Positions 1 through 9,655 of a DNA stretch of 64,000 nucleotides are shown one piece after another (within the stretch, counting starts at the first letter, position 1; every line of letters starts with the position of its first letter). This DNA comes from Ceratopteris richardii (taxonomy: Eukaryota > Streptophyta > Polypodiopsida > Polypodiales > Pteridaceae), in the NCBI GenBank assembly GCA_020310875.1, contig CM035431.1, forward strand, positions 15,927,267 to 15,991,266. The letters run 5' to 3'. Position numbers and translations under genes: made by a program. Under the pieces are notes generated by a model. The model made no database searches, was not told the DNA's origin, and was given only the letters and a program-made list of their open reading frames with translations.

Positions 1-199
1 GAAGGTATGTCATTCTAGTGACTCAAAATTCTGAAGAAGCAAAGTTCTTAGTTTAGGTAATCATTTCTCAAAGTTTGGAGAAGCATTGCGTTAATGCTGA
101 CCATAAAGGTGACTAGTGTCACATTAACTCATCTCTTGTGATGTTTTATACATCAACACTTAATAGAATCATTTAAAGTGAGGATGTAGTATTGATGGG

Positions 200-532
200 T
201 ACTCAAGAAGGATTCAAGTGGAAGAATTATAGTATCTACAATGGATATCTACTATATAAAGGAAAGATGTGTGCCCCTAGACACTTTTAGATGAGACAAC
301 ACATATTGTATGGGTGTTATGAAACACCTAGTGTAAGAAACCAAGGAGTTAACAAGGCTTATGATCTTGTTAATAGGCAATTTTACATGCCAAAACTTCA
401 TAAGGATGTCCTAGAGTATGTGTCTAAGTGTTCTAAATTCTATGGTAATAAAGATGAGAGATTGAGAATTGGGACTACTCTACCCATTGGGTATTCCCAA
501 TGGGAAATGGGAGCGTACATCCATGAATTTTA
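200..532 (+). pseudogene. Chromovirus element Z, left part: integrase N-terminal zinc-binding domain
   Basis: Reading through one stop near 290, the plus strand encodes the segment that precedes and forms the HHCC domain of a Ty3/gypsy integrase: a tyrosine/glycine-rich lead (NGYLLYKGKMC), then HILYGC, a KAYDLV..QFYMPKLHKDVLEYV helix region and CSKFYG, where the second zinc cysteine is replaced. It stops just as the integrase core would begin (WEMGAYIHEFY), exactly where the LTR of element A starts at 533. The C-terminal half of an integrase in the same orientation reappears at 10.9 kb, so this is one element cut by A. Bases 1-199 upstream probably belong to the same element but are too decayed to assign. 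Confidence 0.72.
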
Positions 533-1268
533 TGTTGGTATTCTAAGGTATGATACCAAATGTTGGTATTCTAAGGTCTCAATACCATATGTTGGAAGTG
601 GTAGTGGGCCACAATAACAATAAAATCACACCTGTATAGGATCTTCCAACAAATGAACCTTAACATACACACCTTCAGACTCAAAAAAAGATGAGTGAGA
701 GATAAAGAGAGAACAGACGAGATTTCACTTGTAATGGTAAGCTATGAGACTCACCTACACTATCTATATATGAATGTCAAATTACAATGTGTCAATATCT
801 GTATCTAGGCAGAAGTAGGAACTAGATACAAGACATTGTGTGCTTAAGAGGTATGAAGAGAGTGTGTGTGTGAGAATAAAGAAGATAAGAACAGTTTAGA
901 ACTGTTGTATAGCAAACCCAAATTCGGATCAACCTAAATCAGAAATGAGTGTCTTAACAAGTAAGAAAGGAAATAGACTTGCTACTGACAGTAAATCAAT
1001 AATAGATGTTGATGGTAAGCTGGCAGAATCTCCTCCAGATAATCACCAAAATGTAGACCACCACTCCTCCAAGAGTGTGAGAACTCCTTCATCAAGATAA
1101 CATCCTAATTGATCACCTGCCCAAGAGTGTGTGAACACTCTCTCTTCAAGAATACCTTCTCCTTGCGTTGAGCACTGAAGCTCCTAGAGATGATCCTTGA
1201 GTGATGATTTGAAAAATGAGCTAATAATTTCTTATATAGCTTTGAAGTACCCTCCAAAAGCCAATACA
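533..1268 (-). repeat. Element A left LTR (3' LTR in element sense)
   Basis: Matches 10158-10895 over the full length with scattered substitutions and small indels. Shared blocks include the tandem TGTTGGTATTCTAAGG edge, TATATATGAATGTC near 765 and TTATATAGC near 1232. The outer edges read TGTTGG and AATACA. On the minus strand the TATATAAG stretch near 1232-1239 is the likely TATA element. The several-percent divergence from its partner marks an old insertion. Confidence 0.78.
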
Positions 1269-1420
1269 AAAAGTATGATCGCTATATTAAATCTCCATCG
1301 CTATGAAAATCAAATAACGATGATCCCAATCCATTGCTGAGTAAACGCTGCCATTTTCGCGAGCTTCAAAAGCTTGCTTTTTGAATAAATCAATTAAACA
1401 AAAGATACCCTTCTTTGTTG

Positions 1421-1490
1421 CCACCTATGGGATTTGAACCCGAGTCGCCCCGATGAGAGACAAGTGCTCTAACCATCTTGCCCACATACT
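1421..1490 (-). repeat. tRNA-derived SINE head (Pol III promoter pair)
   Basis: On the minus strand, TGGGCAAGATG (1474-1484) matches the A box at 10 of 11 positions and GGTTCAAATCC (1430-1440) matches the B box completely. The spacing of about 44 bases is that of a tRNA or SINE. The flanks do not pair as an acceptor stem, so it is not an intact tRNA gene. It lies between the decayed RNase H end and the 3' LTR of element A, so it may have inserted there. The SINE body, tail and target duplication could not be delimited. Confidence 0.5.
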
Positions 1491-1689
1491 TTTGATTGCA
1501 AAAATTTGGAAATAGTTTTACCATATCCATATTGCACCTGCACTCTTCTTCTATAGAAGACTAAGAGATACACATCACATGTGTTGCTCCAAGTTGGACA
1601 TGTTGACATTGTTTCCAACAATCCCCTCTTCAATGTCACAGTGGTACGAGGTTTAATAACCTGCAAAACTTCCTTGGAAATTTTCTTGA

Positions 1690-1992
1690 ATTCTTTCCAT
1701 TGAATCTTAAGTTGATAGTGTATGAACCTAGACACTTGAGAAACTGCAACCTGAATGTCTTGTTGTGTATAACATAGATATATCACGCAACCCAGTGCTT
1801 GACTATATAATGTAGATCAAATGGTTCTGAATCTGCTTCTGACTGTAATAACACATTAAAATCCATAGGTGTCTGCATAGGCTTGGAATCTGTCATCTCA
1901 AACCTTTCCAATAATTTCTCAGCGTATTTCTGTTGTGTCATGTAGATACACTCATCTTTGTACTTGAACTCAGTCCTCAGACTTGTGATCAT
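1690..1992 (-). pseudogene. Element A: end of reverse transcriptase and start of the RNase H linker (copia)
   Basis: Two overlapping minus-strand frames carry typical copia motifs: YMTQQKYAEKLLERF and PMQTPMD (end of RVT_2), then after a frameshift near 1785 IYLCYTQQDIQVAVSQVSRF. The conserved RT palm with the YVDD motif is absent because sequence jumps straight from the integrase linker (about 2130) to this tail. Similarity to RNase H ends near 1690. Non-functional. Confidence 0.75.
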
Positions 1993-2129
1993 TATATCAC
2001 CTTGTAATGCATCTTGAACGCTGGTTGGTTCATTCTCAACTGAAGTAAGAGCTAAAAAATATAAATCTCAAAATGTTCTACATAATTTACCTAGTCTTCT
2101 TGTTGTCTCTTGGTTTGACTTCTGGTTCT

Positions 2130-3051
2130 TCATGTGTATTCCTTTATACCAACATCCTTCCAAGTTTGATATAACCACTTTGTCATATTCCTGAAAAGTG
2201 GTGGTATATCTTCTGGTTCTTCAATATCTCTTTCTTTTTGAACTCTGGAACCTTCTCCAACTTCATAAGTCAAAACTTCAAGAGGTACTGATGTAGGTAA
2301 TGTAACTCTCTCTTTACCTGTATCTCTTAGGGTTTGAGAATGTTCATCACCCCCCTTGTATGGCTGAATGTAAGTATCCAAATTCCTTCTAAAAAATGCA
2401 TAGTCATCTGCCTTTATGAAATCACGAATCTCTTCCTTCTTATCATAAATTTGACTTTTTGCAATATATGCATTGCGTGAGAGTAGGATATCACCTGTAT
2501 TTGGAACATAAAATCTATATCCTTTTCTTTCAATTGCATAACCAATAAAGACGGATTTAATGGATTTTACATCAAGCTTACCAGGATCCTTCTTCTCAAT
2601 GTGAACATAAGTTGGGGAACCAAAAACTTTGAAGTAACTCACATTGGGCTTCTTCCCATAATAAGCTTCATAAGGTGTAATGACCTTCAAAGATTTTGTG
2701 GAAGACCTATTCAGAATGTGATTAATTGTATGTACTGTATCAAACCAAAACTTAGGAGAAAGCCTTTTGGATGACATCATACTATGCATCATCTCAACAA
2801 GTTCCTACTGTTTCTCTCTACAACACCATTTTTTTCTGGCGTGTAAGCAATAGTGAGTTGATGAGAGATACCTTTGTCTTCTAGAAAAGACTTAAAATCT
2901 TTTGACATGTACTCTCCTCCTCTATCACTTCTTAAAATCTGGATCTTTGACTAACTTTCATTTTCAACCATAGCTAAGAACTTCTTGAAAGTAGGAAACA
3001 CCTCTGACTTCACTTGAAGACCCTAAATCCATGAATATCTTGAGAAATCAT
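2130..3051 (-). pseudogene. Element A: integrase core (second half) and C-terminal domain
   Basis: Translation of the minus strand gives the late part of a copia integrase: LRSDRGGEYMSKDF (second catalytic Asp), YTPEKNGVVERNS (catalytic Glu), then KSLKVITPYEAYYGKKP, FGSPTYVHIEKK and KSVFIGYAIERKGYRF from the conserved C-terminal block. A frameshift near 2790 separates the core from the C-terminal frame. The piece begins at the first integrase signature, DDFSRYS, exactly at the element B insertion point. The first Asp and the zinc finger lie on the far side of B, beyond 8213. Confidence 0.8.
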
Positions 3052-3056
3052 CTATG
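3052..3056. repeat. Element B target-site duplication, left copy (CTATG)
   Basis: The five bases before the left LTR, CTATG, equal the five after the right LTR (8213-8217). On the minus strand they fall in the FIDDF codons of the integrase of element A. A perfect 5-bp duplication is the copia integration footprint. Confidence 0.95.
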
Positions 3057-3286
3057 TGTTGGAGTTAGACGTCTGCGGAAGCACGCGAACAGCACAAGGA
3101 AGAAGAAGAAGCTTGGAGCACAACACACACGACTGAATGTATTACTAGAGAATGTACAAAGATAAGTAGCCCATTAGGGCAATAGGCGTATATACAAGCC
3201 GGGGGAAAAAAACCTCCTAAAGAGGGAAAAAAGTGCCCCGGCAGTCCTAGAGTGTTCACACACATCACTACCTAAATATATCAACA
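3057..3286 (-). repeat. Element B left LTR (3' LTR in element sense)
   Basis: A 230-bp sequence starting TGTTGGAG and ending ATATCAACA on the plus strand, repeated without a visible difference at 7983-8212. The terminal TG...CA dinucleotides are intact on both ends. Confidence 0.95.
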
Positions 3287-3288
3287 AA

Positions 3289-3296
3289 TCCCCCCT
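3289..3296 (-). other. Element B polypurine tract
   Basis: On the minus strand AGGGGGGA lies two bases upstream of the 3' LTR. This is the expected place and composition of the primer for plus-strand DNA synthesis. Confidence 0.8.
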
Positions 3297-3360
3297 GGGA
3301 GTGATGCGGTGAACAAGGAGCTGGCACTCATGTATAAGGAAGTGCCAAGCTATGTGGAAA

Positions 3361-6300
3361 TCACTCCACAAAAGGAAGTAAGCCCAAAGCTTTGCGGAAA
3401 GCTTCAAACTTCTCCCTAGGCAGAGCCTTCGTGAAAAGGTCTGCAATGTTCTCCTGCGTGGGCACATATGCCAAGCTGATCTCCCCAGCAGAGAACCTCT
3501 CCCTGACATAGTGATAATGCACCTCAATGTGCTTAGTGCGAGCATGGAACACAGGGTTCCTCGCAACTGCCAATGCGCTCTGACTGTCAGTGAAGATGGT
3601 GGTGGCAGAAGACTGGCCAACACCCAAATCAGCCATAAGGCGTCTGAGCCACACACACTCAACAGTCGCTGTGAAAGCTGCCCTATACTCAGCCTCACAA
3701 CTGGAAGTGGCCACAGTAGGCTGCTTCTTGCTCAACCAAGATATACATGAGCTACCAAGCATGAAGCAAAAACCACTGGTGGACACACGAGTGTCATAGC
3801 AACCAGCCCAATCTGAGTCAGAAAAAGCATGCAAATCTGGCGGTAGTGATCCCCCCTTGGGATAAAACAACCCAAGTAGCCGAGTACCACTCAAGTAGCG
3901 AAAGATGCGCTTAACCGCTTTCCAATGCGTGACTCCTGGGCAATGCATGAACCTGCTCATCTGTGAGACAGCAAACTGAATATCTGGCCGAGTAATGCAT
4001 AAGTAAATCAAGCATCCAACAGCCTGCTGATAGAGAACAGCATCAAATGCATCTCCAGCATCATGAAGACTCAATCGTAAACCTGTCTCCATAGGAGTGG
4101 CAATAGGCTTACAGTCTTCAAGGCCAAAACGCTGCAATAATGTGTCAATATATTTCGTTTGACACAAAGCCATTCCACCATCAACGTGCATAAACTGAAT
4201 GCCCAAATAGTGATGCAAATGCCCCAAATCAGACATCTCAAATGAGGCATGCAAATCAGCCTTAAAATCAGCAATATGCTTCTCAAGAGGACCAGTGAGC
4301 AGCATGTCGTCTACATAGACAACAATGATCAGAAGCACATCATTAGCACGCTTAACATATAAGGTGCTTTCAGTTGGACTGTTCTCAAAACCATGTGCAA
4401 TTAGATAGGCATGTATTTTCTCATACCAAGCACGTGGTGCTTGCTTTAAACCATATAACGCCTTCTTTAACCTGCACACCTGGTTTTCATGCCCTTTCTG
4501 CACAAAGCCACGGGGCTGAAAAACATACACTTCTTCATGCAAGTCACCATTCAGAAATGCTGTTTTAATGTCCAACTGATGTACATTCCAACCATGATGG
4601 GCTGCAAGTGCACAAATGCTCCGAACAGTAGTCATACGGCATGTAGGTGCAAAGGTCTCATCAAAATCAATGCCTCTTTCCTGCGCATAACCCTTTGCAA
4701 CAAGCCTAGCCTTATACCTGTCAACTGTACCATCAGGTTTACGCTTCAGCTTGTATACCCACTTAGTGCCAATGGCCTTCTTGCCAGGAGGCAAGTCACA
4801 TAAAGACCATGTACCATTCTTCATTATAGCATCATATTCAGATTGCATAGCAGCCATCCAATTTTCTGAATTTTGTGCTTCATCAAAAGAAACAGGCTCA
4901 TTCTCATCACAGAGACTAGATGCAGCCATAGCATAGCAATCTGATGCAAAGGAGGTACTATGAGAGCCTGAACGAGTACGATATGACAAAGGTGCATCTA
5001 ATTTGGTGTCACGCAAGGTCTGCACCAGCCATTTTGGCATAGTTTTTGCCTGTTCAATATCAGCTCTCTCATCAACAAGTGCATCATGTAAATCTGCATC
5101 AGAAATGGAATGATCTGCATCATCATATGAAACCTGCAAAGGCTGAGAAGTTGCCTCATTAGGACCAGCGTTAGCCTGTCCACCTGTAAAAAGAGGCATC
5201 AAAGTATCATACATGTCTTTGGAGCTAACAGATGTCTCCTTAGTACATGAAAGCAATGGCTGAATAGCATCTTCCACAAAGACAACATCACGGCTAACCA
5301 GAATGCGTTTAGTCTGTGGATGATACAGACGATAGCCTTTACTTTCAGAACTGTACCCAACAAAAATACATTTTACTACCTTATCATCCAATTTTCTGCG
5401 ATGTTGTTCAGGCACTAATGCATATGCCAAACAACCAAAAACATGCAGATGAGCAACAGATGGCTTGCGGTCATGCCAAGCCTCATATGGAGTGATAGAC
5501 TGCAACGCTTTAGTGGGACACCTGTTCAGTACATATGCTGCACACATGACAGCCTCAAGCCAGAAACTATGTGGTAAAGCCTGACTTTTGACCATGCACC
5601 TCGCCATCTCCATGAGTGACCTGTTCTTTCGTTCAGCAACTCCATTCTGTTGAGGTGTATACGGCACTGTACACTGGTGTTTTATCCCACGTTCAGCCAG
5701 AAATGCATTAAAATCTGAAGACATATATTCCCCCCCTCGATCAGAACGGAGGGTGCCCATTTTACATGCTGACAGATTTTCAGCCAAAACCAAAAACTGT
5801 TTGAAGCACATGAACACTTCGGACTTTGCTTTGAGTGGATATACCCATGCATGCCTGGAAAAATCATCAATGAAAGTCACGAAGTAAAGGTAATTTCCAA
5901 AAGAGGGTGTCTGCATAGGACCACAGACATCACTATGTACAAGCTGCAATTTCTGCATAGCCCGAACTGAACCATCTTTTGGAAAGGAAGAACGCTGCAT
6001 TTTGCCCAAAATACAGCCTTCACAAACATGTTTTCCAGGTGCCTCAAGTTTGGGCAAAGAGGACACCATTTCAGATTTCTGCAGGCGTAACAAACTAGCA
6101 AAATTCAGATGACCAAAGCGTGCATGCCAAAGCTTTGCATCTGACATAGCCTGAGAATCATGAACTGCACATGCCGAATCATTCACAGATCTTTCATAGT
6201 CTATGAGCTTATACAGCCCACGACATAAAATGCCAGAAGCAATAATCACATCGCCATTTGAGAGATCATGGACTGTACACCTGTCATCAACAAATTTCAC

Positions 6301-7626
6301 AACCAAGCCAATCTTGGCTAATGCAGAAACTGATAACAGATTCTTTTTGATCCCTGGCACAAATAAAGCATCTGACAAAGTGAAAGAACTACCATCAGCA
6401 GTAGTCAGAATGATCTTACCAACTCCCATAACAGGATAAGAGGAGTTATTGGCGCATGTGACAGTATTCCCTGTAGGGGCAGGCTCGAGTGAAGAGAAGA
6501 AACTGTGCTGCGAGGTAATATGTTTGGTCGCCCCACTGTCAAAGTACCAAACATCTGAGTCTACTGCAGACATGCACTGATCATGAGAAGATGGGTCAAA
6601 ACTGCAGACAGTAGTAAACGCCCATTCTTCTTCCTGCACAAGATTTGCAGACTCTGTTTTTGGTGTAGAGGCCTCTGCAACAACCATTCCAGCCTCTTTC
6701 TTCTTTGCCTCTTTAGCAGCCAGTTTTGGACAGTTCTTTATAATATGATCATTTCCTTTACAGTACTTGTAGAACAATTTCTGCTTTTCTGATTTCTTCT
6801 CATCTTTATCCTGGTTCTTCGATTGTGCAGCATTTGCAGATTTCTGCTTACTAGTAGAAGAGCTCCATTTTCCTTTGCCCTTCTGACTAGCCAGGAAAGC
6901 TTGATCTGCAACACGCATAATGGACCTGTTCTGCCTGGACTGATCTTCCTGCAACAGAACAGAGACTAATTCCTCAAATGACAAGGCATTCGGATTGCCT
7001 TTCATCATCAACCGAAGAGTAGAGGCAAAACTCTGATATGAATCAGGAAGACCATTCAGAACGGTCTGCACAAGTGAGCTATCTGGTATAACTTCATCAG
7101 CAGAAATCAATTGTTCCTTCAGGTCTTTGATCTTTGTAAGAAAACTGTCCATAGAATCACCTTCATTCATGTGCTCACTCTCCAACTGTTTTCGGAGGTA
7201 AGCAACACGAGCCTCATTCCTAGCCTGGTACAAAGTGGTAAGCGTATCCCAAGCATCCTTTGCTGTTCTGCAAGAGCGAATGTGAGGAATAATGGCACGT
7301 TTGACAGACAAAGCTATCAATGCATGTGCCTGGGCATCTCTGCCATCCCAACGAATCTGCTCTACAGTAGGTGCAACAGAAACAGCAGCACGAACAGGAA
7401 TCTGCGGAATATCATCTTCGACACCATCTTCATCAGCTCCAACACCTGTATTTGCAGTACCTGTCGTTACAGGTGTAACAGGACGTCTTTCAACACCTTG
7501 CACAATGTTCCACAATCCTTTTGCAACCAGTACATGTCGCATCATATAAGCCCATAATGGGTAGTTGGTACCATCCAACTTATCCTCAACAGCCAACATA
7601 CGGAATACATCACTGCTTTCAGCCAT
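3361..7626 (-). CDS. Element B Gag-Pol polyprotein, 1421 aa, Ty1/copia
   Basis: One open frame encodes the whole copia order. Gag is residues 1-250 (DKLDGTNYPLWAYMMRHVL near 16-34). A zinc knuckle at 286-299 reads YKYC..H..C, with Tyr where the first Cys should be. The aspartic protease DSGAT is at 363-367. The integrase zinc finger is H501/H506/C535/C538 and its catalytic triad D566, D629, E665 has the exact D,D-35-E spacing. Reverse transcriptase runs about 935-1185 with YVDD at 1104-1107, and RNase H about 1265-1400 with D1270, E1313 and D1347. The ATG at 7626 is preceded by a leader of about 340 bases after the PBS and starts the usual MAE..gag. It supplies all enzymes for retrotransposition in cytoplasmic particles and the nucleus. 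The lost zinc ligand is the only visible defect. Functionality is inferred, not shown. Confidence 0.96.
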   Translation of the reverse strand: MAESSDVFRMLAVEDKLDGTNYPLWAYMMRHVLVAKGLWNIVQGVERRPVTPVTTGTANTGVGADEDGVEDDIPQIPVRAAVSVAPTVEQIRWDGRDAQAHALIALSVKRAIIPHIRSCRTAKDAWDTLTTLYQARNEARVAYLRKQLESEHMNEGDSMDSFLTKIKDLKEQLISADEVIPDSSLVQTVLNGLPDSYQSFASTLRLMMKGNPNALSFEELVSVLLQEDQSRQNRSIMRVADQAFLASQKGKGKWSSSTSKQKSANAAQSKNQDKDEKKSEKQKLFYKYCKGNDHIIKNCPKLAAKEAKKKEAGMVVAEASTPKTESANLVQEEEWAFTTVCSFDPSSHDQCMSAVDSDVWYFDSGATKHITSQHSFFSSLEPAPTGNTVTCANNSSYPVMGVGKIILTTADGSSFTLSDALFVPGIKKNLLSVSALAKIGLVVKFVDDRCTVHDLSNGDVIIASGILCRGLYKLIDYERSVNDSACAVHDSQAMSDAKLWHARFGHLNFASLLRLQKSEMVSSLPKLEAPGKHVCEGCILGKMQRSSFPKDGSVRAMQKLQLVHSDVCGPMQTPSFGNYLYFVTFIDDFSRHAWVYPLKAKSEVFMCFKQFLVLAENLSACKMGTLRSDRGGEYMSSDFNAFLAERGIKHQCTVPYTPQQNGVAERKNRSLMEMARCMVKSQALPHSFWLEAVMCAAYVLNRCPTKALQSITPYEAWHDRKPSVAHLHVFGCLAYALVPEQHRRKLDDKVVKCIFVGYSSESKGYRLYHPQTKRILVSRDVVFVEDAIQPLLSCTKETSVSSKDMYDTLMPLFTGGQANAGPNEATSQPLQVSYDDADHSISDADLHDALVDERADIEQAKTMPKWLVQTLRDTKLDAPLSYRTRSGSHSTSFASDCYAMAASSLCDENEPVSFDEAQNSENWMAAMQSEYDAIMKNGTWSLCDLPPGKKAIGTKWVYKLKRKPDGTVDRYKARLVAKGYAQERGIDFDETFAPTCRMTTVRSICALAAHHGWNVHQLDIKTAFLNGDLHEEVYVFQPRGFVQKGHENQVCRLKKALYGLKQAPRAWYEKIHAYLIAHGFENSPTESTLYVKRANDVLLIIVVYVDDMLLTGPLEKHIADFKADLHASFEMSDLGHLHHYLGIQFMHVDGGMALCQTKYIDTLLQRFGLEDCKPIATPMETGLRLSLHDAGDAFDAVLYQQAVGCLIYLCITRPDIQFAVSQMSRFMHCPGVTHWKAVKRIFRYLSGTRLLGLFYPKGGSLPPDLHAFSDSDWAGCYDTRVSTSGFCFMLGSSCISWLSKKQPTVATSSCEAEYRAAFTATVECVWLRRLMADLGVGQSSATTIFTDSQSALAVARNPVFHARTKHIEVHYHYVRERFSAGEISLAYVPTQENIADLFTKALPREKFEAFRKALGLLPFVE

Positions 7627-7968
7627 GGCCGGTGACTAAAATACCTTGATGCACAAAATTGACTGTATCTCAAAAAGTTGAACAGAACTGCCCAGACGAG
7701 TTCTGCTAGACCTGTAGCAGACTTCGAGACGCTTAAACTGGCGAACAGAAACTGGTATATACCTTTGGCACAAAAGGACGAAATAGCCTGCACAAGCGCT
7801 GCGATAGTGCGTTCGGAGGCCGAAACGAGCTCAGATCGCGATTTTGGCTTCACATAGCGAAGCTGTTTTGATCTCGGAAACACCCTGAGTATGCTCACCA
7901 AATTTCGTGCGAATCTGAGACTGCAAAACGGAGGAGTGTCGACGGCGCCCTAGAAGAAGCGACGACCT

Positions 7969-7980
7969 GCTCTGATACCA
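7969..7980 (-). other. Element B primer-binding site
   Basis: The minus strand reads TGGTATCAGAGC, a 12-base match to the 3' end complement of plant initiator-Met tRNA. It lies two bases after the 5' LTR, where minus-strand synthesis of copia elements starts. Confidence 0.93.
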
Positions 7981-7982
7981 AT

Positions 7983-8212
7983 TGTTGGAGTTAGACGTCT
8001 GCGGAAGCACGCGAACAGCACAAGGAAGAAGAAGAAGCTTGGAGCACAACACACACGACTGAATGTATTACTAGAGAATGTACAAAGATAAGTAGCCCAT
8101 TAGGGCAATAGGCGTATATACAAGCCGGGGGAAAAAAACCTCCTAAAGAGGGAAAAAAGTGCCCCGGCAGTCCTAGAGTGTTCACACACATCACTACCTA
8201 AATATATCAACA
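7983..8212 (-). repeat. Element B right LTR (5' LTR, promoter-bearing in element sense)
   Basis: Same 230 bp as 3057-3286. As the upstream LTR for the minus-strand gag-pol frame it should carry the active promoter. The U3-R-U5 layout is very short, as in small copia families. Confidence 0.95.
8115..8120 (-). promoter_or_regulatory. Candidate TATA element of the element B LTR promoter
   Basis: TATATA lies about 93 bases into the LTR in element sense, inside GTATATAC. It is the best TATA-like stretch of the LTR and would place initiation near 8085. Assignment rests on position and composition only. Confidence 0.35.
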
Positions 8213-8217
8213 CTATG
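8213..8217. repeat. Element B target-site duplication, right copy (CTATG)
   Basis: Identical to 3052-3056. Joining the two flanks without B restores the FVMFIDDFSRY integrase motif of element A across the junction. Confidence 0.95.
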
Positions 8218-8549
8218 AACATAACAAAATACCTTAAACCTTGAATAGAATTTGTTCTCATCAGACCATTCACATCTGACTGTATGATCTATAACTTCCT
8301 TGTGGCCATGATAAATCCATGTTTCTTGAAAGGTAGTTTGTGAAGCTTTCCTTCAAGAGATCCTTCACAAGACTGTGCATCATCTAGTAAAGCAAAAATA
8401 GGCAAACTCTCCACCATACTTTGATCCTTGATATGCTTGAGAGCTGTATAGCTGATATGATCAAATCTAACATGCCATAACTTCATGTTCTCCTTAGGTG
8501 TAGTAGAGCTAGCAACATTAGCATGACTAATTTTGGATAACATAAACAT
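8218..8549 (-). pseudogene. Element A: GAG-pre-integrase / integrase zinc finger
   Basis: Minus-strand translation gives LWHVRFDHISYTALKH, the two histidines of the copia HHCC finger, then CEGSLEGK, where the last zinc cysteine has become Ser. Integrase-start sequence follows up to RYFVMFI at the element B junction. A frameshift near 8290 breaks the link to the core. Together with 2130-3051 this is one integrase cut by B. Confidence 0.78.
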
Positions 8550-9305
8550 GCCACTTCTGTTTTCACCTTGAAGTAGCCAATGCTCCTCATCAAGTGAGAG
8601 GATCTAACATGAATCTTTCTTAAAAACAACTTTATAACCATTTGAAAAGAAAGTAGAGATAGAGAGGAAATTGTTCTTCATGTCTCAAACATGAAGAACA
8701 TTGGAAATTGTGAAATTTCCACCTCCTCTGGACTTTAGGTTCAATTCTCCAACACTAACAACATCCAAATCATGACCATCTGCAATGGTCACTCTTCTAC
8801 CTAAAGAGTTTGAAAGGGAAGAAGATACCTTTCTACAACCTACCATATGCTTAGTAGCTCCAAAATAAAAAATCCAAGGATTATCTCAGATTGCATTTAA
8901 CATTTTCTGATCAAAAGTTATCTCTTCAATAGTAGCACATGCATATGAATCTACCTTTGAAGATTTAGGTTTTGGATTATCTTGAACACTACTACCTGAT
9001 GCTTTCTTCTTCTCATTGAAAAGCATTGCTCTGCATTCTGCTATGAAATGACATGACTTCTTACAGTAATGTCATACTCCTTTCTTTGAATCAGATGTAG
9101 TAGAAGATTTTTCTTTGGGTGTAGAGGAAGCATTAGGGGTAGAAGTGGAAAACTTAGGATTAGAAGACTTACTTTCCTTCTTGGATTGCTGAATCTTCTA
9201 CTTCTTCTTTGTCTCGTTATTCTTCTTACCCTTCAATGATGATAACATAGCTTCATCATTCTCTTCCATACCCTTTTGTTGATCTTCATCTTGAAGTAAC
9301 ATGAA
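8550..9305 (-). pseudogene. Element A: protease and nucleocapsid region, heavily decayed
   Basis: No long frame survives, but the expected order is traceable. Near 9020-9075 the minus strand reads HYCKKSCHFIAEC, a copia zinc knuckle (C-x4-H-x4-C) whose first cysteine codon is now TGA. A Lys/Ser-rich linker lies on its 5' side, and serine- and leucine-rich protease-like pieces lie toward 8600-8900. The active-site DSG is not recognisable. Confidence 0.55.
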
Positions 9306-9655
9306 CTATAGCTCTTCAAATGAAATTTCTCTATCTCTTGTAGAGAGAGATAAAGAAGTAACAAAAGCATGAAATGCTGATGGATGTGAGTTTGGAAGTG
9401 TGTTTACTATCTCTTCATCTGAAATGTTTGCTCCTACATTGAGTAACCGATCTCCTAAATCTTTAAGCTTCAAAATATGTGTCTGAACTGATTCACCAAC
9501 TTTCATCCTTGTGTTGGCTAGTTGTCTCCTTAGATGAGCTTTCCTGCCAAGGTTTCTGCTCTGATAGAGATTCTCTAACTCCAATCAAGCCTGACGAGAG
9601 GTTTTGCAAGACCTGATCTGAGGTATAATATGCTGCTTGACTCCCATAGCAATAG
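9306..9655 (-). pseudogene. Element A: gag, C-terminal half
   Basis: The frame starts near 9655 with GVKQHIIPQIRSCKTS and, after a stop, continues ELENLYQSRNLGRKAHLRRQLANTRM and VGESVQTHILKLKDLGDRLL. It corresponds residue by residue to IIPHIRSCRTAKDAWDTL and YLRKQLES in the element B gag. It is the UBN2-type copia gag, responsible for particle assembly, and is broken here by a stop near 9585. Confidence 0.75.

Larger units (their letters stand above)
3057..8212 (-). mobile_element. Element B: complete, recently inserted Ty1/copia retrotransposon (5156 bp)
   Basis: All hallmarks are present in order on the minus strand: 230-bp LTR (7983-8212), PBS, one uninterrupted gag-pol frame (7626 to 3361), polypurine tract, 230-bp LTR (3057-3286) and a 5-bp target duplication. 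By eye the two LTRs are identical, so insertion was recent relative to every other element here. Decayed relatives lie at 44.1-45.1 kb (plus strand) and 55.3-59.1 kb (minus strand). It is the only element in the window that could be autonomous. Confidence 0.96.

Noticed and set aside
3174..3698. Frame of 174 codons over the left LTR and 3' end of element B, and several plus-strand frames inside B
   Set aside because: They overlap the intact gag-pol frame in other phases and show no motif of their own.
7991..8194. The 67-codon frame present twice, in both LTRs of element B
   Set aside because: It is identical only because the LTRs are identical; nothing suggests translation.
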